Shown in pieces: positions 1 to 7,233 of a stretch of 32,983 nt of DNA. Origin of the DNA: an uncultured Caulobacter sp. (GTDB taxonomy: Bacteria > Pseudomonadota > Alphaproteobacteria > Caulobacterales > Caulobacteraceae); contig NZ_CALCDX010000187.1 of the NCBI RefSeq assembly GCF_937900395.1, forward strand, positions 1 to 32,983, written 5' to 3'. Made by a program: the position numbers and the translations under genes. How positions within the stretch are numbered: position 1 is the first letter of the stretch; every line of letters begins with the position of its first letter. Below the pieces are notes generated by a model. The model did not search any database. It was not told the origin of the DNA and saw nothing but the letters and a program-made list of their open reading frames with translations.

Positions 1-707
1 GTGCTCGGGCAGACGACCTGGATGTTGTTCTCGGCGTAGAGCTGCAGGAAGCGCTCAAGCCTGGCCGAGCTGTGCTCGGGCCCCTGGCCCTCATAGCCGT
101 GCGGCAGCAGGTTGACCAGGCCGCACAGGCGCAGCCACTTGCTCTCGCCCGAGCTGATGAACTGGTCGTAATAGACCTGGGCGCCGTTGGCGAAGTCGCC
201 GAACTGCGCCTCCCAGATGGTCAGGCAGTTGGGGTCGGCCAGGCTGTAGCCATATTCGAAGCCCAGCACGCCTTCCTCGGAGAGGATACTGTCGATCACC
301 TCGATGCTAGCCTGCTTGGCCTTGAGGTGCTGCAGCGGGATGTACTTCTCCTCGGTCACCTGGTCGTAGATGACCGCGTGGCGCTGGCTGAACGTGCCGC
401 GGCCGCAGTCCTGGCCCACGAGGCGCAGGCGGAAGCCTTCGGCCAGCAGCGACAGCGGGTGCACGGGCACCTGGGCCGAGGGCGCGCTGGTGCCCGCTGC
501 ATCCAGGCTGGCGCGCAGGTCGCCCACGAGCTGGATCAGGCGCATCACCTGCCGGTGCAGGCGCAGCGCGGTCTTGTCGTCAAAAGGGCGGATGCCGTCC
601 TGCACGGCCTCGATCTCGGCGCGCATGGCGGCCAGGGGCAGGCGCTTTTGGGCGGCGGCGACTTCTTCGTGCTTGACAGCGACGATTTGGTTCAGGATGT
701 CAGACAT
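1..707 (-). CDS. Chimeric frame: TrpC-like N-terminus joined to 2-oxoglutarate dehydrogenase E1 (SucA) fragment; runs off the left edge
   Basis: The minus strand is open from an ATG at 705-707 to the window edge (235 codons). The first 33 or so residues (MSDILNQIVAVKHEEVAAAQ...) look like the start of a betaproteobacterial indole-3-glycerol phosphate synthase (TrpC). About 50 unrecognised residues follow. From about residue 95 the frame matches the thiamine-dependent E1 subunit of 2-oxoglutarate dehydrogenase, with GQDCGRGTFSQRHAV, LGFEYGYS, IWEAQFGDFANGAQV and LPHGYEGQGPEHSSARLERF. SucA decarboxylates 2-oxoglutarate in the TCA cycle. Normal SucA is about 900 residues and has hundreds of residues before these motifs, so this cannot be a complete SucA start. 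I read it as two or three unrelated fragments joined in frame. The SucA motifs are certain; treating the frame as an artefact is inference. Confidence 0.6.
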   Translation of the reverse strand, partial: MSDILNQIVAVKHEEVAAAQKRLPLAAMRAEIEAVQDGIRPFDDKTALRLHRQVMRLIQLVGDLRASLDAAGTSAPSAQVPVHPLSLLAEGFRLRLVGQDCGRGTFSQRHAVIYDQVTEEKYIPLQHLKAKQASIEVIDSILSEEGVLGFEYGYSLADPNCLTIWEAQFGDFANGAQVYYDQFISSGESKWLRLCGLVNLLPHGYEGQGPEHSSARLERFLQLYAENNIQVVCPS

Positions 708-733
708 GGTTTAAGAGGGAAATGGTGGAATGG

Positions 734-1345
734 TCAACGGGCATGGGGCACGTCTGTCCCCGTGAGCAGTGGGGCGCCCGAGCGGCGGATCTGCAGGCGC
801 TCTGCCAGCGTGTTCACGCAGCGGTCAAGAATGCGCAGGTTGCGCTGAAACTGCCGGGAAGTCAGATGCACCAAGGTCAATGCGGCCACAGGTCCACGGC
901 GAACATGCCGCAGTTCCAGCAAGAAGGTCGCACCAGTTTCTCTGGTGGCGGCCGGATAGCAACCCAGACTGTATTGGGCAGGGTCAATTTGAATGCGCTC
1001 GCGTTGGGCAAGACCTACCGGTGTCAGGCTGCCCTGCTGAAAATCAACGATCCACCCCCGGCGCGCCTGCCTGCCCCGCAATTGCAGATGCATCGCCAGC
1101 ACGATCAAACCCGTGCAAAGGAGCGCAACAACCCAGAATGCGGGGCCTTCTTTCAGACCGGTCATCCACAACACGGATGCGCTGCAAAACAAACCCGACA
1201 GCGCAGTCGTTAGGATGATTTCGCGTCTGGAAGCAGCCGACTCCAGCTTTTCGGGCAGCCATACCCTTGGCTGCATGGCCAGCATCCCGGCCCACACCGG
1301 CAGGGATGTGGGCCTGATCGGAAGGCGGAGTGGTAGCGGTGTCAA
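734..1345 (-). CDS. Hypothetical membrane protein, foreign to the Caulobacter block
   Basis: This frame has a likely TTG start at 1343-1345, which overlaps the TGA of the upstream small gene as TTGA, suggesting translational coupling. It gives about 203 residues. There are two hydrophobic segments near residues 50-85 (ILTTALSGLFCSASVLW and FWVVALLCTGLIVLAM). A basic stretch and a soluble C-terminal domain of about 100 residues follow, with LLELRHVRRGPVAALTLVHL. An internal ATG about 24 codons downstream is an alternative start. I do not recognise the family. Codon use and the TrpC-like start just downstream suggest a betaproteobacterial source. The 26-bp gap to that start would fit an operon in the source genome. 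Confidence 0.5.
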   Translation of the reverse strand: MTPLPLRLPIRPTSLPVWAGMLAMQPRVWLPEKLESAASRREIILTTALSGLFCSASVLWMTGLKEGPAFWVVALLCTGLIVLAMHLQLRGRQARRGWIVDFQQGSLTPVGLAQRERIQIDPAQYSLGCYPAATRETGATFLLELRHVRRGPVAALTLVHLTSRQFQRNLRILDRCVNTLAERLQIRRSGAPLLTGTDVPHAR

Positions 1346-1500
1346 GGCGCATCCTTTGGCGGCACCGACTGATCGGCATCCACTGCCGGAGGCTCCGGCG
1401 TCTTGAGCACCCGCACAAAAACCCGGTGCATGACGAATCCGGCCACAACGAAAAGCGCCGAGACGCCCAATGCGATCCAGGTACCAGGGTCCTGCCACAT
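1342..1500 (-). CDS. Small single-pass membrane protein, 52 aa
   Basis: The frame begins at an ATG (1498-1500) and encodes MWQDPGTWIALGVSALFVV and onward: one strongly hydrophobic helix near residues 8-24, then a basic stretch (MHRVFVRVLK) and a Pro/Asp-rich polar tail. Its stop shares bases with the TTG start of the next gene. The arrangement, a transmembrane helix followed by a positive stretch, predicts a tail in the cytoplasm. I do not recognise the family. It probably belongs with the neighbouring minus-strand frames to a foreign fragment. Confidence rests on the coupling and the clear helix only. Confidence 0.4.
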   Translation of the reverse strand: MWQDPGTWIALGVSALFVVAGFVMHRVFVRVLKTPEPPAVDADQSVPPKDAP

Positions 1501-1565
1501 GGTGCGCGTCCGGGATCAGGCCGTCGGCGCGGGGGTGCGCGCGACGATGCGCTTCAGAACATCGT

Positions 1566-1688
1566 TCATGGTGTCTGGTGGTCTTGCGGCCGTGGGGAGG
1601 CAGCCGAGGCGCCTGGCGCGGCGGGCTTTGACGATGACGGCTGTGGGGCGCTGGTCTCGATGATCTTTGCGTGGTCTGGTCGCCTCAT
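1566..1688 (-). pseudogene. Tail of a truncated minus-strand gene, cut by a junction near 1690-1710
   Basis: A minus frame ends in a Pro/Ala/Ser-rich tail (SAPQPSSSKPAAPGASA...) at a TGA that overlaps an ATG as ATGA (1566-1569). That ATG opens a 17-codon frame (MNDVLKRIVARTPAPTA) ending at 1516, 15 bp before the 52-residue membrane protein. The ATGA and TTGA overlaps make these frames look like consecutive genes of a compact operon. The N-terminal part of this gene is not visible because the sequence changes character near 1700. No function can be assigned, and the short frames could be fortuitous. Confidence 0.25.
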
Positions 1689-4001
1689 GCTGGGGCGCTG
1701 GCTGTGAAGGAAGCAAAGGGCCTGCGGGCCATCATGGGCAACCTGCGCGGGGCGCTCCCCGGCAGAGAGACGGTGATCAACGGCCGCGCGAAGACGAACC
1801 TCGTCAACTCGTGCGCCGGCGACTCGACGGCGGCCGAGGGTGGCGCGATCGGCTACTACGGCGGCAACGACGACAACGCGGCGGCGAACTACGGCGCCTA
1901 CGCGAACATCCCGAAGACGAACACCTGGACGCGCCTCGAGAAGGGCTGGACGGTCGCCGCTGGAGACGTGACCAACGCAACGACCTTCTTCCACTTGAAG
2001 TTCCAGCTCTACGGCGACAACGCCGCGGGCGGCATCGGCGGCGCGGGTGTGCCGGCTGCCGGGTTCTCCATCGGCGACATCTTTGTCTTTAAGGCGCCCG
2101 CCGCCGACGCGACCGCCTGCCCGACGCAGGCCCAGTTCGACCAGCTCGTCGCCGGGACGAACTCGCTTCCGGTCTCCTGCGCGGCGCCGACGGGCAACTG
2201 CGTCAAGTCGAGCGTCGCCGTCGTGCCGGCGGCGATGGGATGGTCGGATCTGGGCAGCTGGGACGCGCTTCACGCCATCGGCAGCCGCGACGAAGCCGAC
2301 AATCTCTCGGAGGGCGAGGTAAAGGCGCTCGACAGCCGAAACTGCCTGTTCAAGAGCACCGGGCCACGCATCGCCGCGATCGGCGTTTCCGATCTCATCG
2401 TCGTAGCCACCGGCGACACCGTGCTGATCGCGCCGCGCGGGCGCTCGCAGGACGTTCGGCGCCTTGCCGGACAGGAGAGCCCTTCCGCCACCCGCGAGGC
2501 CGCCAAGGCCGGCGACAAGGCGGACGCCGCCTCCGATCACGCCGAAGCCAAGGCCGACAAGTCTGACGCCAAGGCCGATCAGGTCGCCGACGCCGTCGCC
2601 GGCCAAGACGCCGCTCAGATCGACTCCGCGGCCCAAGCCGCCGCAGCGGCGGCTCTGATCGCCGCGATGGCTGCGCCCGTGCAAGCGCCGGTCCAGACCC
2701 AGGCGCTGGCCGAGACCGCCGAGCCGGTCGTCGAGACGTCCGCCGTCACGACGCAAGCCGCGCCCGTCTTGGCCGCCGTGGCCGAGGCCGCCGTCGAAAC
2801 GCCGACCCCGGCCAAGCCCGCCGAGCAGGCCGCGGCGACGCCCGCCCAGGCCTCGGCCCCCGCGCCGACGACGGCCGAGGATGTCTCCAAGGTCGCGACC
2901 GCGGCCGTGGTTCCGGCCGAGGGCGTCGCCGTCGACGCCGCCGCGCTCGAGGCCTTCGCCAAGCTCGCCTCGGACGACGCGACGCCGACGATCGCTGTCG
3001 CCGACCAGCCCGCCGCTGATGCGCCGGCCGCTCCGGCGACGCCGGCCAAGACGGCCGAAGCCTCCAAGTCTCCGGTCGAGACCTCCAAGGCGGCCGTCGC
3101 CCAAGCCTCCGTCCCCGCGCCCGCCCCGGCGGCCGCGCCGGTCGCGCCGGCCGTGACGCCCGAGGCCGCGCCCGTCGCCGCCGAAGCCGCCGTCGCGGCC
3201 CAGATCGTCGCCGAAGCGACCGAGGCCACCGAGGCGGCTCCGGTCGCCAAGCCCGTCGAGCCAGCCAAGGCCGCCGCGCCGCAGCAGGTCCAGGCCCAGG
3301 CCGCCGGCGCCGTTCCGGTGGAGACGGCCCAGGCCGTGACCGCTGCGGCCAGCGCCGACGCCGCCAACACCGGTGACGCCGGCGGCGACGCCAAGACGTC
3401 GAACGCGGCCAACGCCGTCGTGGTCGAAGCGTCGGCTCAGGCTAGCGCGCCGGTCCCCGCGGTCGCTCCGCCGCCCGTCACGACCGCGCCGGCCGTGTCC
3501 GCCTCGACCCAGGCCGCCGCCCCCGCGCCGGTCCGCGGCTCGCCCGAGACCGTCGCGGCCCTGTCGGCCGAGATCGTCAAGAAGGCCGACGCCAAGACCA
3601 CGCGCTTCGACGTCGCCCTGACGCCGGACGGCCTGGGCAAGGTCGATGTCCGTATCGAGATCGCCCGCGACGGGGCCCTGACCGCCTCGATGCGGTTCGA
3701 CACCGCCCACGCGGCGCAGGAGTTGCGCAACAAGGCGGGCGAACTGCGCCAGGCTCTGGCGGACGCCGGCTTCAACGTCGCCGACAACGCCCTGTCCTTC
3801 GACGTCTCCAGCCAGAACAACGGCCAGAACCCCAACCCCTTCTTCGCCTTCGACGGCTGGAGCGACCAGGGGCAGCGCGCCTTCTCGGGACGCGCCTTCC
3901 AGGCCGCGATGACCGCCGAGGAAGAGATCGTCGTCACCCCCTCCGACCTGCTGCCCGGCCTGAAGACGGCCGCCGACAGCGGCCTGGACATCCGGATCTA
4001 G
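1671..4001 (+). CDS. fliK: Flagellar hook-length control protein FliK (chimeric 5' part)
   Basis: FliK is the secreted ruler that measures hook length and switches export specificity from hook to filament. The genuine part begins around 2466 with a very long Ala/Pro/Val-rich low-complexity region full of AEA, APA and VAP repeats, typical of the FliK ruler domain. It ends in the conserved C-terminal domain near 3600-3830 (FDVALTPDGLGKVDVRIEI, LRQALADAGFNVADNAL), which contacts FlhB. The stop is at 3999-4001 and flgD starts 9 bp later, so they are co-transcribed. The first 265 or so codons of the open frame are not FliK: they hold a jelly-roll-like fragment and a mannose-1-phosphate guanylyltransferase tail. 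The true start and promoter of fliK are therefore missing. Identity of the 3' part is firm from motif and context; the full-length product is not credible. Confidence 0.75.
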   Translation: MVWSPHAGALAVKEAKGLRAIMGNLRGALPGRETVINGRAKTNLVNSCAGDSTAAEGGAIGYYGGNDDNAAANYGAYANIPKTNTWTRLEKGWTVAAGDVTNATTFFHLKFQLYGDNAAGGIGGAGVPAAGFSIGDIFVFKAPAADATACPTQAQFDQLVAGTNSLPVSCAAPTGNCVKSSVAVVPAAMGWSDLGSWDALHAIGSRDEADNLSEGEVKALDSRNCLFKSTGPRIAAIGVSDLIVVATGDTVLIAPRGRSQDVRRLAGQESPSATREAAKAGDKADAASDHAEAKADKSDAKADQVADAVAGQDAAQIDSAAQAAAAAALIAAMAAPVQAPVQTQALAETAEPVVETSAVTTQAAPVLAAVAEAAVETPTPAKPAEQAAATPAQASAPAPTTAEDVSKVATAAVVPAEGVAVDAAALEAFAKLASDDATPTIAVADQPAADAPAAPATPAKTAEASKSPVETSKAAVAQASVPAPAPAAAPVAPAVTPEAAPVAAEAAVAAQIVAEATEATEAAPVAKPVEPAKAAAPQQVQAQAAGAVPVETAQAVTAAASADAANTGDAGGDAKTSNAANAVVVEASAQASAPVPAVAPPPVTTAPAVSASTQAAAPAPVRGSPETVAALSAEIVKKADAKTTRFDVALTPDGLGKVDVRIEIARDGALTASMRFDTAHAAQELRNKAGELRQALADAGFNVADNALSFDVSSQNNGQNPNPFFAFDGWSDQGQRAFSGRAFQAAMTAEEEIVVTPSDLLPGLKTAADSGLDIRI
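1700..2215 (+). pseudogene. Jelly-roll / carbohydrate-binding-like fragment (unrelated insert)
   Basis: In the same frame as the FliK end, this stretch encodes a Gly/Asn/Thr-rich sequence with GGAIGYYGGNDDN, WTRLEKGWTVAAGD, FFHLKFQLYGDN and AGFSIGDIFVF. The order of a Trp-containing strand, an F-x-L-Y strand and a final GFSIGDIFVF strand resembles the C-terminal half of a CenC-like (CBM4/9 or related) jelly-roll. A short Cys-containing tail follows. No start or signal peptide is visible, and both ends abut unrelated sequence. The fold assignment is by motif impression only. Confidence 0.35.
2216..2465 (+). pseudogene. C-terminal fragment of mannose-1-phosphate guanylyltransferase
   Basis: About 82 residues match the end of the nucleotidyltransferase domain of ManC/AlgA-type GDP-mannose pyrophosphorylases: VVPAAMGWSDLGSWDALH, LDSRNCLFKSTGPRIAAIGV, DLIVVATGDTVLIAPRGRSQDV. 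These enzymes make GDP-mannose for surface polysaccharide. The catalytic N-terminal half (GGxGxRL pyrophosphate loop) is absent. The fragment is entered from the jelly-roll piece near 2216 and leaves into FliK near 2465, with no stop, start or intergenic sequence at either edge. The wording is alphaproteobacterial, so it could come from the same genome but a different locus. The assignment is strong; its position here is probably a junction artefact. Confidence 0.6.
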
Positions 4002-4010
4002 GAAACGCCC

Positions 4011-4730
4011 ATGGCCACGACCGTCTCCTCGCAGAGCACTTCCTCGGTTCTTGACCGTATCAACAACGGCAAGAAGTCGGTGGCGAGCAACACGGAAACC
4101 TTCCTGAAGCTGCTGACGACGCAGCTGAAGAACCAGGATCCGCTGTCGCCGACCGACACGACGCAGATGACCCAGCAGATCACCCAGATGACCGGCGTCG
4201 AGCAGCAGCTCGTGACGAACGACCTGCTGGCGGCCCTGGTCGGCATGAACACCGGCACGGGTCTGTCGGAAGGCGTGTCGATGATCGGCAAGCAGGTCAC
4301 CGCCACGACCGACACCTCGACCCTCAAGAATGGCAAGGCGACCTTCTCCTGGACCCAGGCGGGCGGCTCGACCTCGCTCACGGTCGAGATCAAGAACGCC
4401 GCCGGCAAGGTGGTCCGCACCCTGAAGCCGGATGACCAGAAGAGCGGGGACCACACCATCACGTGGGACGGCAAGGACGACGCCGGGGTCCAGCTGGACA
4501 ACGGCGGGGTCTACACGATCAAGGTCACGGCCAAGGGCGCCGACGCCAAGGACATCAAGGTCACAAACATCAAGGGCCGGAGCGAGGGTGTCGTCACCGC
4601 CGTCGACAACTCCACCGGCCAGGCCAAGGTCATCATCGATGGCCAGGCCATTCCCATCGACAACGTCATCGGCATCACCGCCGCGGCGACCACAACCACT
4701 AGCGACCAGACGACCCCCAAGGCCGCCTGA
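4011..4730 (+). CDS. flgD: Flagellar hook cap / assembly scaffold FlgD
   Basis: FlgD sits at the tip of the growing hook and guides polymerisation of hook subunits; it leaves when the hook is complete. The 239-residue product shows the N-terminal export region and the conserved segment near residues 28-62 (ETFLKLLTTQLKNQDPL, TTQMTQQITQMTGVEQQL). An Ig/FnIII-like C-terminal half follows (VRTLKPDDQ, GDHTITWDGKDDAGVQLD, VYTIKV). Length is normal for the family. It follows fliK by 9 bp and precedes flgE, so it is read with its hook partners. A Thr-rich tail closes the protein. The ATG at 4011 is the only sensible start. Confidence 0.95.
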   Translation: MATTVSSQSTSSVLDRINNGKKSVASNTETFLKLLTTQLKNQDPLSPTDTTQMTQQITQMTGVEQQLVTNDLLAALVGMNTGTGLSEGVSMIGKQVTATTDTSTLKNGKATFSWTQAGGSTSLTVEIKNAAGKVVRTLKPDDQKSGDHTITWDGKDDAGVQLDNGGVYTIKVTAKGADAKDIKVTNIKGRSEGVVTAVDNSTGQAKVIIDGQAIPIDNVIGITAAATTTTSDQTTPKAA

Positions 4731-4849
4731 TCAAACTATCGACAGGGCGTCAGAACGACGCCGACGCGATCCTCGGAAGACGGTCTTCCCTCGGATCCAA
4801 ACGCAAACCGCGCTGAACCCCCGAAACCATTCAACGCAGGATTACCGTT
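4731..4849 (+). promoter_or_regulatory. flgD-flgE spacer with short hairpin
   Basis: This 119-bp spacer contains a 6-bp stem (GGAAGA at 4775-4780, TCTTCC at 4784-4789, loop CGG). There is no U-run, so it is a weak terminator at best and may be a processing or attenuation hairpin. I see no sigma-54 TGGC-N8-TTGC element. flgE is therefore probably read from upstream unless its promoter is unconventional. The start at 4850 is preceded by a purine-rich GCAGGA about 8 bp upstream. Confidence 0.35.
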
Positions 4850-6616
4850 ATGAGCATCAACAGCGCCATGCTCGCCGGCGTTTCCGGTCTGGTCGCCAAC
4901 TCCTCGGCCCTGGCCGCGATCTCGGACAACATCGCCAACGTCAACACGGTCGGCTACAAGCGCTCCAGCGCGAACTTCTCGACCCTGGTCACCTCCGGCT
5001 CGAAGAACCAGACCTACAGCGCCGGCGGCGTGAAGGCCCAGACCCACCAGTTCATCAGCCAGCAGGGTCTGACCCAGTCGACGACCTCGAACCTCGACCT
5101 GTCGATCTCGGGCTCGGGCTTCTTCGTCGCCACTGAAAAGCCCGAGAACCTGGCCGCGACGGACACCCGCTCGTTCACCCGCGCCGGCTCGTTCCAGCTG
5201 GACAGCCTGGGCTACCTGCGCAACGACGCCGGTCTCTATCTGCAGGGCTGGCTGGCCGATCCGGTCACCGGCGCGATCACGCCCGACCCGTCGGACCTGA
5301 TGCAGCTGTCGTCGATCAACGTCGGCACCGTCGGCGGTACGGCCGAGAAGACGACCCGGGTCGGCATCAACGCCAACCTCCGCTCGGAGCAGCCGGTGGC
5401 GGCCGCCGTGTCGTACAAGGTCGGCACCGCCGGCAACCCGTCGTTCACCAATGTCGCGACCGTTCCGGCCACCACGCCCCGGTCCTTCGACGTCGTCTAC
5501 AGCTCGACCGGCCTCGCCAATCCCGCCGCCTCGGGCAACAATGAGTACCAGGTCGACGTCAAGGAAAACGGCGTGGTGATCGCCACCGGCATCGTCGGCT
5601 ACGACGCCGCCGGCAATATCGCGAGCTCGACGCTGAAGCCCAAGGCGCTCGCAGCGCCGACCTCGCCGCTGACTGACGTCGACATCGACACCAGCGGCAC
5701 CGTCGTGTCGCTGGCGGCCCTGGGCATCACCACCGACGCCGACGCCAAGGTCGGCAAGCTGTACGACCCGTCGACCTGGTCGATGTCGGACTACGCCAAG
5801 GACAACACCAAGGGCGTCAAGCCGGACTTCGAGATCCAGATCCCGCTGTCGGACTCCAAGGGCGGCCAGCGCACCGTCACCCTGTCGCTGCTGAAGGCCC
5901 CGGGCCCGAACCAGTGGTACGCCGAACTGCGCGCCAAGCCGGGCGATCTCGCCAACAACGGCAACGGCCAGATCAGCACCGGCATCGTCAGCTTCACCAC
6001 CGACGGCAAGCTGCAGAGCACCGGCGGCCTGTTCGGCACCACCGTTCCGACCTCGATCACGATCCAGGCCTCGGGTACGCCGCTGGTCGTCCAGCCGCCT
6101 CCGCCCGCCGCGCCGCTGCCGCAGCCGCCGGTCTGGGCCGACGGCCTCGGCATCGACACCCAAGACGTCCAGATCGACCTGGCCAGCGCCGCCGGCGGCC
6201 TGACCCAGTACAACAGCCAGTCGGTCGTCCAGTCGGTGAACACCAACGGTACGGCCTTCGGCAACCTGACCAACATCGAGGTCGACGAGGACGGTTACGT
6301 CTCGGCGATCTTCGACAACGGCGTCACCCGCCGGATCGCCCAGGTGGCGGTCGCGACCTTCTCGAACCCGAACGGCCTGAAGGGGGTTAACGGCAACGCC
6401 TATCGCGTCACCAACGAGAGCGGCACCTATAGCCTCAAGGCTCCCGGGCAAGGCGGGGCCGGCTCGCTGGCGCCTTCTACTCTGGAAGCTTCGACGGTCG
6501 ACCTCTCGACCGAGTTTACCGGCCTGATCACCACGCAACGTGCTTACTCCGCCTCGTCGAAGATCATCACGACCGCAGATCAGATGCTCGAGGAGCTTCT
6601 GAATATTAAGCGATAA
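4850..6616 (+). CDS. flgE: Flagellar hook protein FlgE
   Basis: FlgE polymerises into the hook, the flexible universal joint outside the outer membrane. The 588-residue product has the N-terminal D0 motif of rod/hook proteins (residues 1-40: MSINSAMLAGVSGLVANSS, then the ANVNTVGYKRS motif). The matching C-terminal D0 helix is near residues 550-588 (STEFTGLITTQRAYSASSK, ITTADQMLEELLNI). These two ends form the coiled-coil core. Between them are variable surface domains, longer than in E. coli FlgE (about 400 residues) and normal for Caulobacter (about 590). A Pro-rich loop lies near residue 415 (PPPPAAPLPQPP). It follows flgD by 119 bp. There is no signal peptide, as expected for type III export. 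Confidence 0.97.
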   Translation: MSINSAMLAGVSGLVANSSALAAISDNIANVNTVGYKRSSANFSTLVTSGSKNQTYSAGGVKAQTHQFISQQGLTQSTTSNLDLSISGSGFFVATEKPENLAATDTRSFTRAGSFQLDSLGYLRNDAGLYLQGWLADPVTGAITPDPSDLMQLSSINVGTVGGTAEKTTRVGINANLRSEQPVAAAVSYKVGTAGNPSFTNVATVPATTPRSFDVVYSSTGLANPAASGNNEYQVDVKENGVVIATGIVGYDAAGNIASSTLKPKALAAPTSPLTDVDIDTSGTVVSLAALGITTDADAKVGKLYDPSTWSMSDYAKDNTKGVKPDFEIQIPLSDSKGGQRTVTLSLLKAPGPNQWYAELRAKPGDLANNGNGQISTGIVSFTTDGKLQSTGGLFGTTVPTSITIQASGTPLVVQPPPPAAPLPQPPVWADGLGIDTQDVQIDLASAAGGLTQYNSQSVVQSVNTNGTAFGNLTNIEVDEDGYVSAIFDNGVTRRIAQVAVATFSNPNGLKGVNGNAYRVTNESGTYSLKAPGQGGAGSLAPSTLEASTVDLSTEFTGLITTQRAYSASSKIITTADQMLEELLNIKR

Positions 6617-6625
6617 TCACGGGGT

Positions 6626-6639
6626 TTAACCTTCTTTAA
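6626..6639 (+). promoter_or_regulatory. Candidate CtrA half-site pair upstream of sciP
   Basis: TTAA at 6626-6629 and TTAA at 6636-6639 are separated by 6 bp. The CtrA consensus is TTAA-N7-TTAA, so this is one base short. sciP is known in Caulobacter to be transcribed under CtrA control, which makes a CtrA site in this 167-bp gap expected. AT-rich promoter-like sequence continues to about 6716 (TTTACTATTGGAATTAA). Assignment is inference. Confidence 0.35.
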
Positions 6640-6642
6640 TAC

Positions 6643-6665
6643 TCGTGTCTCACGTTGAGACACGA
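6643..6665. terminator. Perfect 10-bp hairpin downstream of flgE
   Basis: TCGTGTCTCA (6643-6652) and TGAGACACGA (6656-6665) are exact inverted repeats around a CGT loop, 27 bp after the flgE stop. No T-run follows on the plus strand; AAGGAGTGC follows instead. It could be a 3'-end stabilising hairpin for the hook mRNA or a dimeric-protein operator in the sciP promoter region, as well as a terminator. Confidence 0.45.
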
Positions 6666-6783
6666 AGGAGTGCTGAGAGCCGTCTTGTTTAGGCCTTTCT
6701 TTACTATTGGAATTAAGCCGCTGTTATTGGGCGGCGCCTATAGTGGCCTCCAACAGTGATGGTTGTGGGAAAGGCGTAAAGCC

Positions 6784-7065
6784 ATGTTGCAGCAGCAGCG
6801 CACGAACAGCCGGGGTGAGAAGTATGTGATCGGGCCCACCGGCGCGCCGCTCACCCTGTCCGATTTGCCGCCGCCGGAGACCCAGCGTTGGGTCATCCGT
6901 CGCAAGGCCGAGGTCGTGGCCGCCGTTCGCGGGGGCCTGCTCTCGCTGGACGAGGCTTGTGATCGCTACAAGCTGACCAACGAGGAGTTCCTCGCTTGGC
7001 AGCAGTCGATTGATCGCCACGGGATGGCGGGCCTGCGGACCACGCGGATCCAGCAGTACCGTTAA
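6784..7065 (+). CDS. sciP: SciP, small CtrA-inhibitory protein (DUF1153)
   Basis: SciP is a helix-turn-helix protein that blocks CtrA-dependent transcription in G1 swarmer cells, closing the flagellar and cell-cycle programme. The 93-residue product carries the DUF1153 signature: KYVIGPTGAPLTLSDLPPP at the N-terminus, then RWVIRRKAEVVAAVRGGL, DEACDRYKLTNEEFLAWQ (the HTH) and a basic tail. The ATG at 6784 is preceded by GGGAAAGG about 10 bp upstream; an in-frame TTG at 6763 would add seven unlikely residues. Its place between flgE and fliF matches Caulobacter crescentus. It is monocistronic, with a strong hairpin after it. Confidence 0.93.
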   Translation: MLQQQRTNSRGEKYVIGPTGAPLTLSDLPPPETQRWVIRRKAEVVAAVRGGLLSLDEACDRYKLTNEEFLAWQQSIDRHGMAGLRTTRIQQYR

Positions 7066-7153
7066 TACGGAGCAGGGGGTGCGTCGTCTTGACCGTCCCT
7101 GCCCACATCGGAAACCTCGAAGGCCTTGCGCCAAAAGGGTTTGACGACGTTCA

Positions 7154-7189
7154 GCGGCCGCGCCCCCTGGGGCGCGGCCGCGACGTTTT
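7154..7189 (+). terminator. Rho-independent terminator after sciP
   Basis: GCGGCCGCGCCC (7154-7165) pairs with GGGCGCGGCCGC (7170-7181), a 12-bp GC-only stem with loop CCTG. GACGTTTTG follows, with a four-T run at 7186-7189. It separates sciP from the fliF operon. Confidence 0.8.
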
Positions 7190-7233
7190 GGCGCCCCGGG
7201 GCGTCGCTTCCTCAGCCAAATATAAACGCCTCG

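Noticed and set aside
72..848. Long plus-strand frames over the SucA/TrpC region and 722-1213
   Set aside because: They are mirror frames of minus-strand coding sequence in high-GC DNA and show no conserved motif.
1566..4454. 962-residue minus-strand Gly/Arg-rich frame opposite fliK
   Set aside because: It is the antisense of an Ala/Pro-rich GC-biased gene; its composition mirrors codon bias and nothing conserved is seen.
4736..6538. 600-residue minus-strand frame opposite flgE
   Set aside because: FlgE on the plus strand has clear family motifs; the minus frame is a shadow.
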